A stretch of 64,000 nucleotides of DNA from Bacteroidales bacterium Phil6 (GTDB lineage Bacteria > Bacteroidota > Bacteroidia > Bacteroidales > F082): positions 55,883 to 119,882 of the forward strand of contig NWBN01000007.1 of assembly GCA_002633315.1 (NCBI GenBank), in the 5' to 3' direction. Below are positions 1-9,577 of the stretch, one piece after another (positions within the stretch are counted from its first letter, which is position 1; every line of letters starts with the position of its first letter). The notes under the pieces were generated by a model. The model was not told where the DNA came from and ran no database searches. It saw nothing but the letters and a program-made list of their open reading frames with translations. Position numbers and translations under genes: made by a program.

Positions 1-430
1 TCTCCTTGGCGTTGGCGAATTTTCCAATCATGTTGACAAGAATTATCCTAATATCATCATCATCGGCAGTTTCAAACAGCTGTATCAAAGTACTGAACAA
101 ATCGTCTCTAAACGTCATGCCTTCCGGAGAAGTAACAAAATCAGACATGCCATAGAGTGCATATTCAATTTTATCGTTAGCGCCATTATGAGACGGTGAC
201 CATAATGCTATCAATTCTCTGACATTCTCCATTGTATTAGACAAGAGTTCCGACATGAGAGTATTATATTCATTGACATCCTGAGCCGGCAACTGGTCGA
301 GTACGTCTGCAACGAGTGTTGCAGCAGTACGGTTTCTCTCATCTACTGTCTGTGCTACAGAGTTATACGACAGTGACAACAGCATTATGACGATGGTCAC
401 GACGCCTGTCATTTTCATTATCTTTCTCAT
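1..430 (-). CDS. Partial secreted HEAT/DUF1080-type protein (N-terminus only)
   Basis: The frame runs off the left edge, so only the first ~143 residues are visible. It begins with a short basic stretch and a hydrophobic signal peptide ending near SVAQ. Next comes a segment (NRTAATLVADVLDQLPAQD) and helical repeats that read like HEAT repeats. The ATG overlaps the stop of the upstream oxidoreductase in an ATGA arrangement, so the two are probably translationally coupled. From memory, large Bacteroidota proteins with HEAT repeats followed by a DUF1080 (3-keto-glycoside hydrolase-like) domain start this way and sit beside Gfo/Idh/MocA oxidoreductases. The DUF1080 part lies outside the window, so that assignment is inference. 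An alternative in-frame ATG lies 9 nt upstream. Confidence 0.6.
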   Translation of the reverse strand, partial: MRKIMKMTGVVTIVIMLLSLSYNSVAQTVDERNRTAATLVADVLDQLPAQDVNEYNTLMSELLSNTMENVRELIALWSPSHNGANDKIEYALYGMSDFVTSPEGMTFRDDLFSTLIQLFETADDDDIRIILVNMIGKFANAKE

Positions 431-1701
431 ATTTTCCATGGCATTCTCATTTGTTGGTTCAACAGTTGGTTGGCGGCATCATCATTAACAAAACGAAGTG
501 ATACCGGGTCGAAATACAATGTTCTGTTAAGACGGAGAGCACATACCCCCATATTGACTATGGTAGAAGATCTAAAGCCATTTTCCTCGTTGAGGGCGAA
601 TTTCTTCCTCGTCCTGACGCAGTCCAAGAAGTCTGTATTCTGCGGTTGTGGGTCAGGGAAGTCGTTAAGACGTTGCATGACATTGGGGATAGTACATTCG
701 AAGCCTTTGAACAGTTTACCCTTAGGACCTTCTATATACGGTGCCTTAGGGTCTCCGTTATCTTCACCTTCAAGAATGATACGACAACCGTCGTTATATG
801 TATAAGTTATTGTACGCCAAGTACCTACAGCATCATAATGTTGTTGAGGAGCATCCACCTCTACTTTCACCGGAGAAGTATCATCTTTACCGAGAATATA
901 TTGCACCGGGTCTAAATAATGTTGTCCCATGTCGGCGAGACCGCCACCGTCATAATCCCAGTAGCCTCTGAAGGTCTGATGAGTACGATGTTCATTATAA
1001 GGTTTATACGGAGCGGGACCGAGCCATAAGTCATAGTCGAGATTGGAAGGCACCGACTGCGGTTGGAGGTTCACTTTGCCAACCCAGAAGAACTTCCAGT
1101 TGAAGCCGGTATGAGCCGATACTGTCACTGTCAAAGGCCAACCCAACAAGCCGCTATCCACCAACTTTTTAAGAGGCTCCACCGTAGTACCGAGACCGTA
1201 AAAAGTATCTTTGAAACGGAACCATGTGTTTAGACGAAAGATGCGTCCATTTTGACGGACAGCCTCCATAACCTTAATGCCCTCTCCTATCGTCCTGGTC
1301 ATAGGTTTTTCGCACCAAATATCCTTGCCCGCCATAGCCGCTTCTACAGCCATGATGCCATGCCAGTGCGGAGGTGTCGCTATATGCACTATGTCAACAT
1401 TAGGGTCTGTTATCAGATCGCGATAGTTGCTATAAGCTGCAACATTCTCGCCAAGTTTTTCTTTTGCCTGGTTTACAGCAGCCTGAAGATGTTTGGAATC
1501 CACGTCACAGACAGCTGTCAAACGACAGGCTTCATTACTATAAAAATGTGATGACGAACGTCCAATGCCGCCTACACCTATTATTCCTTTGGTAAGCTGG
1601 TCACTCGGTGCTATGTGTCTTTCTCCACCTAACACCTTGCTCGGCACTATGCTGAATAATGCCAATCCACCAACCGCAGCAAGAAACTCTTTCCTATCCA
1701 T
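427..1701 (-). CDS. Secreted Gfo/Idh/MocA family oxidoreductase
   Basis: NAD(P)-dependent sugar oxidoreductase of the Gfo/Idh/MocA family, about 424 residues. The N-terminus MDRKEFLAAVGG followed by a hydrophobic run resembles the Tat-like leaders of exported Bacteroidota family members. A Rossmann nucleotide-binding loop (GVGGIGRSS) follows at about residues 40-48, and the family EKP signature is in CEKPMTR at about residue 130. An in-frame start 48 nt upstream would add a non-leader extension, so the start at 1701 is preferred. It is coupled to the downstream HEAT/DUF1080-like gene. In known Bacteroidota systems such pairs act on 3-keto sugars or glycosides in the periplasm. The exact substrate here is unknown. 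Confidence 0.85.
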   Translation of the reverse strand: MDRKEFLAAVGGLALFSIVPSKVLGGERHIAPSDQLTKGIIGVGGIGRSSSHFYSNEACRLTAVCDVDSKHLQAAVNQAKEKLGENVAAYSNYRDLITDPNVDIVHIATPPHWHGIMAVEAAMAGKDIWCEKPMTRTIGEGIKVMEAVRQNGRIFRLNTWFRFKDTFYGLGTTVEPLKKLVDSGLLGWPLTVTVSAHTGFNWKFFWVGKVNLQPQSVPSNLDYDLWLGPAPYKPYNEHRTHQTFRGYWDYDGGGLADMGQHYLDPVQYILGKDDTSPVKVEVDAPQQHYDAVGTWRTITYTYNDGCRIILEGEDNGDPKAPYIEGPKGKLFKGFECTIPNVMQRLNDFPDPQPQNTDFLDCVRTRKKFALNEENGFRSSTIVNMGVCALRLNRTLYFDPVSLRFVNDDAANQLLNQQMRMPWKI

Positions 1702-1893
1702 AATCAAATTGTTAATTATCAATTTATTACTACAAAACACCAACTTCATTGCAAATATGAAGTCAGACTACAAAGATAACATTTTTTCTCTAATAACGGA
1801 AATATTTTACATTTTTATATCATCTTTGAAAAACAAAACGAGTAAGTTCAATAAAAGGACAAAAACAACATAATAAAAACGAACAAAATTTCT

Positions 1894-1901
1894 TATATTT
1901 G
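1894..1901 (+). promoter_or_regulatory. Bacteroidota -7 box upstream of the MATE gene
   Basis: TATATTTG matches the Bacteroidota -7 consensus TAnnTTTG, about 48 nt before the chosen MATE start. No clear -33 TTG is seen at the usual spacing. Confidence 0.5.
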
Positions 1902-1949
1902 CATTTATGTTTCATCAAACTTAAAACATTAAGTATCAATAAGTATATT

Positions 1950-3278
1950 ATGAAAAGCAGTGTAAGCAACCGAGAAATATGGAGGATTGCAGTACCTATC
2001 ATGTTGGGTAATCTTGCACAAACAATAATAACATTCACCGATACAGCCTTTTTAGGACATCTCGGCGTTGTGGAGTTGGGTGCTTCCATGATTGCAGGAT
2101 TATATTATTTTGTTTTCACCACCATGGCAATGGGTTTTGCCGTAGGAATACAAATCATCACTGCCCGCCGTTATGGTGAACAAAACTTCCACAGAATAGG
2201 CATCATATTTCAACATGGTGCAATATTCATCTTTTGCTTAGGAGTCATTTTATTCACTGTGCTTAGTGTATTCTCCGGTCATATATTGCAGTTCATCATA
2301 GATTCCGACAACATATATGCTGCTTCAATGGAGTACATCAAATATCGACAGTACGGAATCATAATAGTGTGTTTCAATTATTTATACCGTTCTTTATACA
2401 TTGGTATCTCCGACACCAAAGTCATCACCTATTCAACTGTGATAATGGCGGTAGTCAACATTATATTGGATTATTGTCTTATTTTCGGCAACTGGGGATT
2501 TCCGGATATGGGCGTCGGCGGCGCTGCCTTGGCATCATTCATGGCTGAAGTGTCGGCATTCATCTTCTTCAACATCTATTCATATCTTTATTTCAGAAAA
2601 TCAGACTACGGAATGTTCAAGATTCACAGGATGGAAAAAGATCTGATGAAAAGAATACTCAAAGTGGCGACACCTACCATGATACAGAAGCTGTTGTCGT
2701 TCAGTTCTTGGTTTATCTTCTTCATTTTCATTGAAAAGATGGGCGAAACGGCAATAGGCATATCCTCAATAGTTCGCAGTGTTTATATGATAATGTTTAT
2801 TCCTGTGATAGGTTTTGCATCTACCTCAAACACTCTTACAAGCCGTATTATCGGAGAGGGAAAATCGGACGAAGTTCTGTCAACGACAACAAAAGTATTG
2901 TACAACTGTCTGTTGTGTTGTGTCTTTCTTGTTGGATTTGCAGCCTTATTCCCGACACAAATAATGAGCATATACACCGAAGATACAGAACTCGCCCGTA
3001 TAGCCATACCTTCTATTTATGTCGTTTGCGTATCAACATTTCTGCAAGCTTTCGGCTGCAATTATTTTGAAACCATCTCCGGGACAGGCAACACGAGATC
3101 TGCATTATTTGTAGAATTGGGCATTCTCGCCATTTATGTCATATACACTTGGATAATGACCAAAATAACGACTGATATTCAATGGGTGTGGACTGCCGAA
3201 TTTGTATATGGCATACTTATTGGCTTTGCTTCTTTGGTATATATCAAATTCGCAAAATGGCAAAAGAAAACAGTATGA
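1950..3278 (+). CDS. MATE family efflux transporter
   Basis: Integral membrane exporter of about 442 residues, the usual MATE length, with roughly twelve hydrophobic segments. The N-terminal pattern fits the family: REIWRIAVPIMLGNLAQTI, then DTAFLGHLG in the first repeat and a second repeat beginning near residue 230. MATE proteins expel cationic drugs or metabolites using a Na+ or H+ gradient. The start at 1950 is chosen because an upstream in-frame codon at 1899 falls inside the promoter -7 box. It stands between divergent sugar genes and a GH31 enzyme, with no obvious functional link. Substrate cannot be predicted. Confidence 0.9.
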   Translation: MKSSVSNREIWRIAVPIMLGNLAQTIITFTDTAFLGHLGVVELGASMIAGLYYFVFTTMAMGFAVGIQIITARRYGEQNFHRIGIIFQHGAIFIFCLGVILFTVLSVFSGHILQFIIDSDNIYAASMEYIKYRQYGIIIVCFNYLYRSLYIGISDTKVITYSTVIMAVVNIILDYCLIFGNWGFPDMGVGGAALASFMAEVSAFIFFNIYSYLYFRKSDYGMFKIHRMEKDLMKRILKVATPTMIQKLLSFSSWFIFFIFIEKMGETAIGISSIVRSVYMIMFIPVIGFASTSNTLTSRIIGEGKSDEVLSTTTKVLYNCLLCCVFLVGFAALFPTQIMSIYTEDTELARIAIPSIYVVCVSTFLQAFGCNYFETISGTGNTRSALFVELGILAIYVIYTWIMTKITTDIQWVWTAEFVYGILIGFASLVYIKFAKWQKKTV

Positions 3279-3397
3279 TTCCTTTTTGACACTACATTTC
3301 GACATACAGAAATGGCATTTGTCTCTATAGCAATGTCTGTATGAACAAATAAAACCAATCCATGTATTGTTTGTTTCCATACATAAAAACGACTGTT

Positions 3398-5815
3398 ATG
3401 CGCAAACATATCATATTCATTATTATAACAGCAGTATTGTGTTGCTATACAGCAAGTTCACAAGAGATAAAGTATAATAATTTCAACAATCAATATGTTA
3501 TCATAAGAACTCAAAAAGGCAACATCTCTCTTCGACCATTCAGCAACACTATAATGGAGGTGACATGGCACGACGATGGTATAATCGTCAACGACTCATC
3601 GGTAGCAGTGACTGCGAGACCCGTCAAAAACGACTTTGTTTTTTACGATGAAGACGGTTATTTACGTTATCAAAGTCCCAAAATGGAAGTATGTATATCA
3701 AAAGATTTACAAAAACTGACATTTTTAACACATAATGATACCATTCTCGTCGAGGAAGAAGGATTTTTCAAAACCGAGGACAGAAACGGCATTAGATTTT
3801 TCATTAATAAAGACGAAAGTTTTTACGGCAGCGGTGAACGAGCCGTAGATCTCGATTTAAGAGGTAACAAATTACCGTTATACAACAGAGCTTCATACGC
3901 ATATCAATATGGAACCACAATGCTAAACTACCAAATTCCATTGCTTCTTTCTTCAAAAAAATATTTGATTTTTTTCGACAATTTTCAAAAAGGATATTTG
4001 GATATTGATTCAAGAAATGACAATGTTTTAGAGTTTTCCACCATTGGAGGCATCATGCGTTATTATATAATAACGGGCAACAACTATCAATCTATCATGA
4101 GACAATACCATGACCTCACAGGTTATCAACCCATGTTGCCTGTATGGGCATTCGGTAATTTGATGTCGAGGATGGCTTACCGCAATCAAGACGAGACAGA
4201 TTCTATTGTAAGAATGATGGAAGAAGAAGATTTTCCCATCGATGCGGTGATACTTGATTTTTACTGGTTCGGCGACAGCATCAAAGGACATTTGGGGCGT
4301 TTGGACTGGTATGAACCCTCCTGGCCTACCCCTGAAAGCATGATGAAAGACCTGAAAAACAGAGGTATAAAAACAGTGCTAATTTCAGAGCCTTATATCA
4401 TAGACAGCCTTGAAAACCATAATACGGCAGATTCGTTAGGACTTTTTGTAGTTGATAATGAAGGAAACACATACATAGACAGCAATTTTTATTTCGGCAA
4501 CGGCAGTCTTCTCGACATCTTCAAGGAAGAGACCTCAGAATGGCTCTGGCAGCAATACAAGAGACAGTTGGACAGCGGCAGTGCCGGTTTCTGGGGTGAC
4601 CTCGGAGAACCGGAGAGTCATCCTTCAGACATTCTTCATGTCAACGGCACTGCCGATGAAGTACATAATATTTACGGACATTACTGGGTAAAAGGCGTAG
4701 CCGAACGTTTTAGACGCGATTTCCCCGACAAACGACTGTTTTTCCTTGCCCGCAGTGGTGCCGCCGGAACGCAACGATATGGAATAATACCATGGTCGGG
4801 TGACGTAAGCCGCTCATGGTCGGGACTTAAAGCTCAAATACCGTTGATGTTGAACATGAGCATGTCGGGATTGCCTTACATACATTCCGATGCCGGAGGT
4901 TTTGCACTCGGAGAAAAAGACGAACAGCTTTATACCAGATGGCTCCAGTTTGCGACATTTTCTCCAATACTGCGCCCTCATGGTTCGGACATAGAATCGG
5001 AACCCGTATTCTTCAATGACACTACAAAACGCATAGTACGCAATTTCATGAAACTGCGCTATGAATTATTGCCTTACATCTACACCACCGCTTGGCTCAA
5101 CAGCGTTTCCGGTATCCCCATTACAGCTCCATTATATTTTTACAACCCTGAGGACAACCGGTTCAGAAACTATTCTTCCGGATATTATTTCGGGAAAGAC
5201 ATGATAATATTTCCCATAGTAGATGAAAACATGGACAGCATTACCTGTGAACTGCCTCATGGAGAATGGTACGACTTCTTCAATAACAAAATATTAAACA
5301 CCGATAATATTACTTTAAAATGCAATATCGAACATATTCCCGTCTTTGTTAAGGCAGGAAGCATCATTCCAATGACTGACTATGTAAAATCAACAGATTT
5401 TCTGTCTGCAAAAAAACTTTATCTGCAAACTTATATTCCAAATAACAACGACAGCATCACCGGATTGATTTATCTTGACGATGGAAAGAGTTTCGGAAGT
5501 TATGAAAATGGTAATTATGAACTCATTATGATAAAAGGTATTATAAAAAATGATGTCATGACATTGAATATTAAAAATTACGGTGACGGATATGACGGGC
5601 AGGACAAAATAAAAACTTTGGAATTCATTTTACATGATAACTCATTGGATTTAAGGAAAGTAAAAATAAACAACAAAAACATGAAAGTCAAGAAGACAGA
5701 TAAAGCCATGTCAAAGACCGAATTATTCGACAAAGATGATAATGGCTTGTGGCATATCAAAATAAAATATGACGGGAAGCCGACAACATTGACTATTTAC
5801 CTTGACAAATCTTGA
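3398..5815 (+). CDS. GH31 family alpha-glucosidase/alpha-xylosidase-like glycosidase
   Basis: Exported glycoside hydrolase of about 805 residues. A signal peptide (MRKHIIFIIITAVLCCYTAS) leads into an N-terminal beta-sandwich and a (beta/alpha)8 catalytic domain. The GH31 nucleophile motif is FWGDLGEPE (Asp at about residue 401). The acid/base is probably the Asp in PWSGDVSRSW (about residue 469). The family motif HSDAGGF follows at about residue 500. The C-terminus (IYLDDGKSFGSYENG) resembles the DUF5110 sandwich that often ends GH31 enzymes. Likely acts on alpha-linked gluco- or xylo-oligosaccharides in the periplasm. The 3' end overlaps the convergent fucosidase gene by 23 bp. The start 36 nt upstream is less likely because it precedes the signal peptide. 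Confidence 0.9.
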   Translation: MRKHIIFIIITAVLCCYTASSQEIKYNNFNNQYVIIRTQKGNISLRPFSNTIMEVTWHDDGIIVNDSSVAVTARPVKNDFVFYDEDGYLRYQSPKMEVCISKDLQKLTFLTHNDTILVEEEGFFKTEDRNGIRFFINKDESFYGSGERAVDLDLRGNKLPLYNRASYAYQYGTTMLNYQIPLLLSSKKYLIFFDNFQKGYLDIDSRNDNVLEFSTIGGIMRYYIITGNNYQSIMRQYHDLTGYQPMLPVWAFGNLMSRMAYRNQDETDSIVRMMEEEDFPIDAVILDFYWFGDSIKGHLGRLDWYEPSWPTPESMMKDLKNRGIKTVLISEPYIIDSLENHNTADSLGLFVVDNEGNTYIDSNFYFGNGSLLDIFKEETSEWLWQQYKRQLDSGSAGFWGDLGEPESHPSDILHVNGTADEVHNIYGHYWVKGVAERFRRDFPDKRLFFLARSGAAGTQRYGIIPWSGDVSRSWSGLKAQIPLMLNMSMSGLPYIHSDAGGFALGEKDEQLYTRWLQFATFSPILRPHGSDIESEPVFFNDTTKRIVRNFMKLRYELLPYIYTTAWLNSVSGIPITAPLYFYNPEDNRFRNYSSGYYFGKDMIIFPIVDENMDSITCELPHGEWYDFFNNKILNTDNITLKCNIEHIPVFVKAGSIIPMTDYVKSTDFLSAKKLYLQTYIPNNNDSITGLIYLDDGKSFGSYENGNYELIMIKGIIKNDVMTLNIKNYGDGYDGQDKIKTLEFILHDNSLDLRKVKINNKNMKVKKTDKAMSKTELFDKDDNGLWHIKIKYDGKPTTLTIYLDKS

Positions 5816-7562
5816 ACACCCATGCGGCAGTACTTTGTAAATCGTTATATTTCAATGGAGTAGTATCTATTACGAGTTTTCCGTCTTCATAACTCCAAGG
5901 CAAGACCTTGCTGCAACCCAACATAGTAATGACGGTATCATCGTCAGGTCTCGGCAGCTCAAGAACGAGAGAATCCTGAGGATATTCTATGGCTATGGCA
6001 TATAAAACATCATCTTTTGTAGTATAACAAACGTATGGTTGCATACATTCATAAACGGCATCGAAACCTGTCTCAGTGGCAAAGATGGATTTGGGATTGT
6101 CATTACATGATACGAAAAGACGCATCATGGCATTTATGTCTTTTTCCTCATAACAGACCTTCACAGTATAGTCATGGTTTTTCTTAAGTTTCACAGAGCC
6201 TTTGGCAGAACGCCAGTTTGCAGCCTCCTCGGCATTGCTTTGAGATTCTTCACCTTTCGCCGGATTATAATCAATAATCGCCTTATCATCGATAAAAACA
6301 GTTGCATTGTCATCTACTTCTACTTCAAAAACATAATTTGCCGTATATTCAGGAGTAAACGTCGTTGTCCATGTTGCAGTAAAATTGTCATAGCTGATTC
6401 TCGGGTCCGGTGAGTTACGTACCCAGTCAAAGTCTATGACAGAATCATGACGGCGCACCTCGACAGGTTTCATCTCATAAAATTTAGTATAAGGTTTTGT
6501 CCCATATACAGCCTCTCCGTTTATCTCCAGCCATTTGCCGAGTGCGAGCAATCTCTCCTGTTGAATAAGAGGTATCATGCCATCGGCAGCCGGACCTACA
6601 TTAAGTGTCATGCCACCGCCAGCCGACACGAGTTTGACAAAATGACGTATCAACTCGTCGGAGTTGAGATAATTATGCAGAGGTTCGTTACGGTTGAGCC
6701 CGAAAGAACGGCCGAGCCCTCTACATTCAGCCCAAGGACGGTCGGTCTTTTGTATGCCGGAGCTGTATTCCGGTGTCCTGAACCCATAATCGGAGCCTGC
6801 TCCCCAACGGTCATTGACAATAGCTTCATCGCCAACGATGTTGTAATACCACGATATAAGTTCTGCAGCATGCCATTGGTCCGCAGAGTTGTTCCATTCG
6901 CCATCGGCAAAGACAATGGAAGGCTTATATGTAGAAACCAATTCCTTAAACTGAGGAATCATGTGGTTATCGACATAATCTGAAATGGAGTCGTCATCAT
7001 CCTGCATCCAGATATGTAAAGGATTAGTCCATTCCGGCAAAGAATAGTAAAAACCCATTTTCATATCCTTTGCGCGCACCGCATCTGTCAATTCCTTAAC
7101 AATGTTACGCTTCGGACCGCCGACGACACTGTTCCAATCATGAGCGTATTTACTGTCCCAAAGACAATAGCCGTCATGATGTTTTGTCACGAGCAAAACA
7201 TAACGTGCACCGCTCTTTTCAAACAAGTCCGCCCATTGCTCCGCAGAAAACAACTCAGCCTTGAACATACCGTCGAAATCTCTATATGTAAAATCCTCGC
7301 CATAGACTCTTTTTTGAAAATTGACTCTTGCAGTATCGCCTGTCATAAGTCCTCGATAATACCATTCGCCATAACCTTCAGGACTTGAATAAGAAGGCAC
7401 TGAGTAAACTCCCCAATGAATAAAAATACCCAATTTGGCATCGCTGAACCATTGAGGATATCCGCGTTGTTTTATGGACTCCCACGTAGGCTCCACTTCC
7501 TGAGCCAGGACGCTCATATTAAAATATAATGATAACATCGATATCAGAAAAAGTCTTTTCAT
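5793..7562 (-). CDS. GH29 alpha-L-fucosidase with C-terminal PA14-like domain
   Basis: Exported alpha-L-fucosidase, 589 residues. Signal peptide at residues 1-20 (ends SVLAQ). The GH29 hallmarks are in order: WFSDAKLGIFIHWGVYSVP (38-56), TKHHDGYCLW (126-135) and the nucleophile motif IVFADGEW with Asp220. After the barrel, a segment with VFEVEVDDNATVFIDDK and LKKNHDYTVKVCYEE resembles a PA14 carbohydrate-binding fold. Such enzymes release terminal L-fucose from host mucin or plant glycans. It is convergent with the GH31 gene. No SusC/SusD pair is nearby, so this is not a full polysaccharide utilisation locus. Linkage specificity is unknown. Confidence 0.93.
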   Translation of the reverse strand: MKRLFLISMLSLYFNMSVLAQEVEPTWESIKQRGYPQWFSDAKLGIFIHWGVYSVPSYSSPEGYGEWYYRGLMTGDTARVNFQKRVYGEDFTYRDFDGMFKAELFSAEQWADLFEKSGARYVLLVTKHHDGYCLWDSKYAHDWNSVVGGPKRNIVKELTDAVRAKDMKMGFYYSLPEWTNPLHIWMQDDDDSISDYVDNHMIPQFKELVSTYKPSIVFADGEWNNSADQWHAAELISWYYNIVGDEAIVNDRWGAGSDYGFRTPEYSSGIQKTDRPWAECRGLGRSFGLNRNEPLHNYLNSDELIRHFVKLVSAGGGMTLNVGPAADGMIPLIQQERLLALGKWLEINGEAVYGTKPYTKFYEMKPVEVRRHDSVIDFDWVRNSPDPRISYDNFTATWTTTFTPEYTANYVFEVEVDDNATVFIDDKAIIDYNPAKGEESQSNAEEAANWRSAKGSVKLKKNHDYTVKVCYEEKDINAMMRLFVSCNDNPKSIFATETGFDAVYECMQPYVCYTTKDDVLYAIAIEYPQDSLVLELPRPDDDTVITMLGCSKVLPWSYEDGKLVIDTTPLKYNDLQSTAAWVFKICQGK

Positions 7563-7691
7563 ATCTCATCCATTAAATATGCAAATTGCAAAAATAATAA
7601 AAAACTCATATACAACATACACATTTTCCATATCTTACAAAACGACTACAACAAGTAGTCACTATTTTTTTGAAACATCTGTAAAAAAGAC

Positions 7692-7699
7692 TATCTTTG
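7692..7699 (+). promoter_or_regulatory. Bacteroidota -7 box for the 7.7-kb operon
   Basis: TATCTTTG matches the -7 consensus. A TTG inside it is an apparent start codon for the next reading frame but cannot be the real start. This places the translation start at the ATG at 7712. Confidence 0.6.
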
Positions 7700-7711
7700 C
7701 AAAAAAATCAG

Positions 7712-8023
7712 ATGAAAGAAATAGAAATTAAAGATTTCGAACTTTACACTGCAGGAATTATCAGTGTTGCATGGAACGATGGAAAGGAGGACAAATTCAT
7801 CAATGTTGACTTGGACCTATCCATGATGTTACAGATGATTGACATAGAAGGACTTAGTCATAATGACGTAAAAAAAATCTGTGACAGTCAGAAGCCATTG
7901 ACCTTTCACAAGGTACGTCTTGTCATTTTCGAAGAAGATGGTAGAGAAGGTTCATACTACACATCCGACATTTTCGATGAAGAAGACGACCCTGTCGTTT
8001 TCCATGCTGAGATTAAAAAATAA
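7712..8023 (+). CDS. Small conserved hypothetical acidic protein
   Basis: About 103 residues, soluble, acidic C-terminus (DIFDEEDDPVVFH), no signal peptide or membrane segment. I do not recognise a named domain. It is separated by only 2 nt from the downstream DEDDh exonuclease and shares its promoter, so the two form an operon. The start is ATG 7712, because the upstream in-frame TTG lies in the -7 box. A role connected with nucleic-acid processing is only suggested by the neighbour. Confidence 0.75.
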   Translation: MKEIEIKDFELYTAGIISVAWNDGKEDKFINVDLDLSMMLQMIDIEGLSHNDVKKICDSQKPLTFHKVRLVIFEEDGREGSYYTSDIFDEEDDPVVFHAEIKK

Positions 8024-8025
8024 CG

Positions 8026-8568
8026 ATGTCGGAACGCCAACACATAGAAATACCGGAGCTAACCGATTTCGCCGCCATTGATTTTGAATCCGCCAACGGA
8101 GAAATGACGAGCGCATGCAGCGTTGGTATCGTCATTGTACGAGACCGTGAGATAACAGACAGTTTTTACAGTCTTATCAAACCCGTGCCCAATTATTACT
8201 GTTATTGGAACACCAAGATACACGGACTATGCAGAAAAGACACCGACGACGCCCCTATATTTCCACAAGTATGGAACAAGATATCCAAACATCTCCGCAA
8301 CCTTCCTCTTGTCGCACATAACAAAGCCTTCGATGAGCGTTGTCTCAAGGCTGTCTTTGCATATTATCACATGAAATATCCCGATTATCCTTTCTATTGT
8401 ACTTACAGAAGTTCTGTCGTCAAGTTCCCCGACTTGGAAAATCACCAATTACAAACCGTTGCTGCGTATTGCGGGTTTGATTTAACCAAGCATCATCATG
8501 CCCTTGCCGATGCCGAGGCTTGTGCCCGTATAGGAATAGAGGTTTTCAACAATCATCCGATGTATTGA
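8026..8568 (+). CDS. DEDDh 3'-5' exonuclease (DnaQ/epsilon-like)
   Basis: 180 residues forming a single RNase T/DnaQ-type exonuclease fold. Acidic residues of Exo I lie in AAIDFESANG (Asp19, Glu21). Exo II is in LVAHNKAFDERCL (Asp near 103). Exo III is in HHHALADAEACA, with His and Asp completing the DEDDh metal site. The length and the lack of a polymerase-binding tail suggest a stand-alone exonuclease rather than the replicative epsilon subunit. It may act in DNA repair or RNA trimming. It follows the small gene at 7712 in an operon. Confidence 0.88.
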   Translation: MSERQHIEIPELTDFAAIDFESANGEMTSACSVGIVIVRDREITDSFYSLIKPVPNYYCYWNTKIHGLCRKDTDDAPIFPQVWNKISKHLRNLPLVAHNKAFDERCLKAVFAYYHMKYPDYPFYCTYRSSVVKFPDLENHQLQTVAAYCGFDLTKHHHALADAEACARIGIEVFNNHPMY

Positions 8569-8944
8569 CAAACAGTACAATTTTCATATAATTATATTTC
8601 GGTATATGACCGACTTTTATGATAAATGATTATCGATATAAAAAAACATTGCTGTACAAAAAAACTTCATGGATATATCCAACTGACATAAAATCACTTG
8701 AGACACCGATATTATTTTATCAGCATTATTGCAGAAACGCCATGACATGACGTCTCCTCATGTAAATATTGAATTTCAATGGCAAGCGATAAATCTCCAT
8801 AATTAACTCCAACTTTCTTCGGAGGCAAAAAAAACATACATACGAATCTTCGACCACCAAAAGACAGTATCTGCATCGTGCGGCTTTCAGATGCCGCACG
8901 ATAAATAAATCAAATGAATCAAATAAATACAACACGTTTAGCTT
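8569..8944. other. Intergenic spacer with one strong hairpin
   Basis: No coding frame is convincing. The only clear structure is an inverted repeat at 8875-8902: 10-bp arms ATCGTGCGGC and GCCGCACGAT with an 8-nt loop. It lies just past the 3' end of the minus-strand FISUMP gene, so it may help end that transcript. There is no T-run on the minus side. Confidence 0.5.
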
Positions 8945-9577
8945 CTATTCTGAAACAGGGCGCACGGATAGACCATGGTCGCGGTAGTACCAATGCATGA
9001 AGCTATTTTCACTATAGAAGATGATGTTGTACGCGTTCTGAGGATGGTAATCACCCGGCGTAGAACTCCAACAGTAACCACCCATACCATCGGCGTTAGG
9101 CAATGTCCCTCGCCAATAACCCGCAGCAGGAAGGAATATGCTGTTCCCGTTTGTTCCGGTTACCCTATAGCCTCTATTTTCACCTTCACTCGTCCATTCC
9201 CATTCACATTCTTCTATCAATTCTTCAAACTCTGACTTAGTAGGCATTCTCCACGTACCGCCCCAATTGGCCCTCGCTGCATCATATTGCGGATCTCCAC
9301 TTATGTCTCCTATTTCCTGTCCCCATGTAAGACAGTTCTCTTGAGTGTAATTTTCTTTTGGTTCAATTTCTCCCCATGCGTAATAATTACCATATTCCGA
9401 TGGTAAACTTGCCCCCACATTGCATGTAGCCCATTTCAATCCGCTCGGTAATCCTAAATCCACATATTCGTGCCCGTTGATTTGTTCGTTGAGCGTCGTT
9501 ATTTCTTCAACTCCTTTCTTCTTACACATTGTGAATGTCAAAAGAATACTTAACATAATCATTACTTTCTTCTTCAT
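8945..9577 (-). CDS. FISUMP-domain lipoprotein
   Basis: 210 residues. A lipoprotein signal (LLTFTMC, lipidated Cys near 18) precedes a Fibrobacter succinogenes major paralogous (FISUMP) domain. Its typical phrases are seen in order: HEYVDLGLPSGLKWATCNVG, YYAWGE, WRMPTKSEFEEL, PAAGYW and a C-terminal GLSVRPV. These surface proteins are abundant in Bacteroidota and have no proven biochemical role. The gene stands alone, with AT-rich spacers on both sides. Confidence 0.85.
   Translation of the reverse strand: MKKKVMIMLSILLTFTMCKKKGVEEITTLNEQINGHEYVDLGLPSGLKWATCNVGASLPSEYGNYYAWGEIEPKENYTQENCLTWGQEIGDISGDPQYDAARANWGGTWRMPTKSEFEELIEECEWEWTSEGENRGYRVTGTNGNSIFLPAAGYWRGTLPNADGMGGYCWSSTPGDYHPQNAYNIIFYSENSFMHWYYRDHGLSVRPVSE

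Noticed and set aside
6447..6983. A 178-residue plus-strand frame
   Set aside because: It is wholly antisense to the alpha-fucosidase catalytic region and has no family resemblance.
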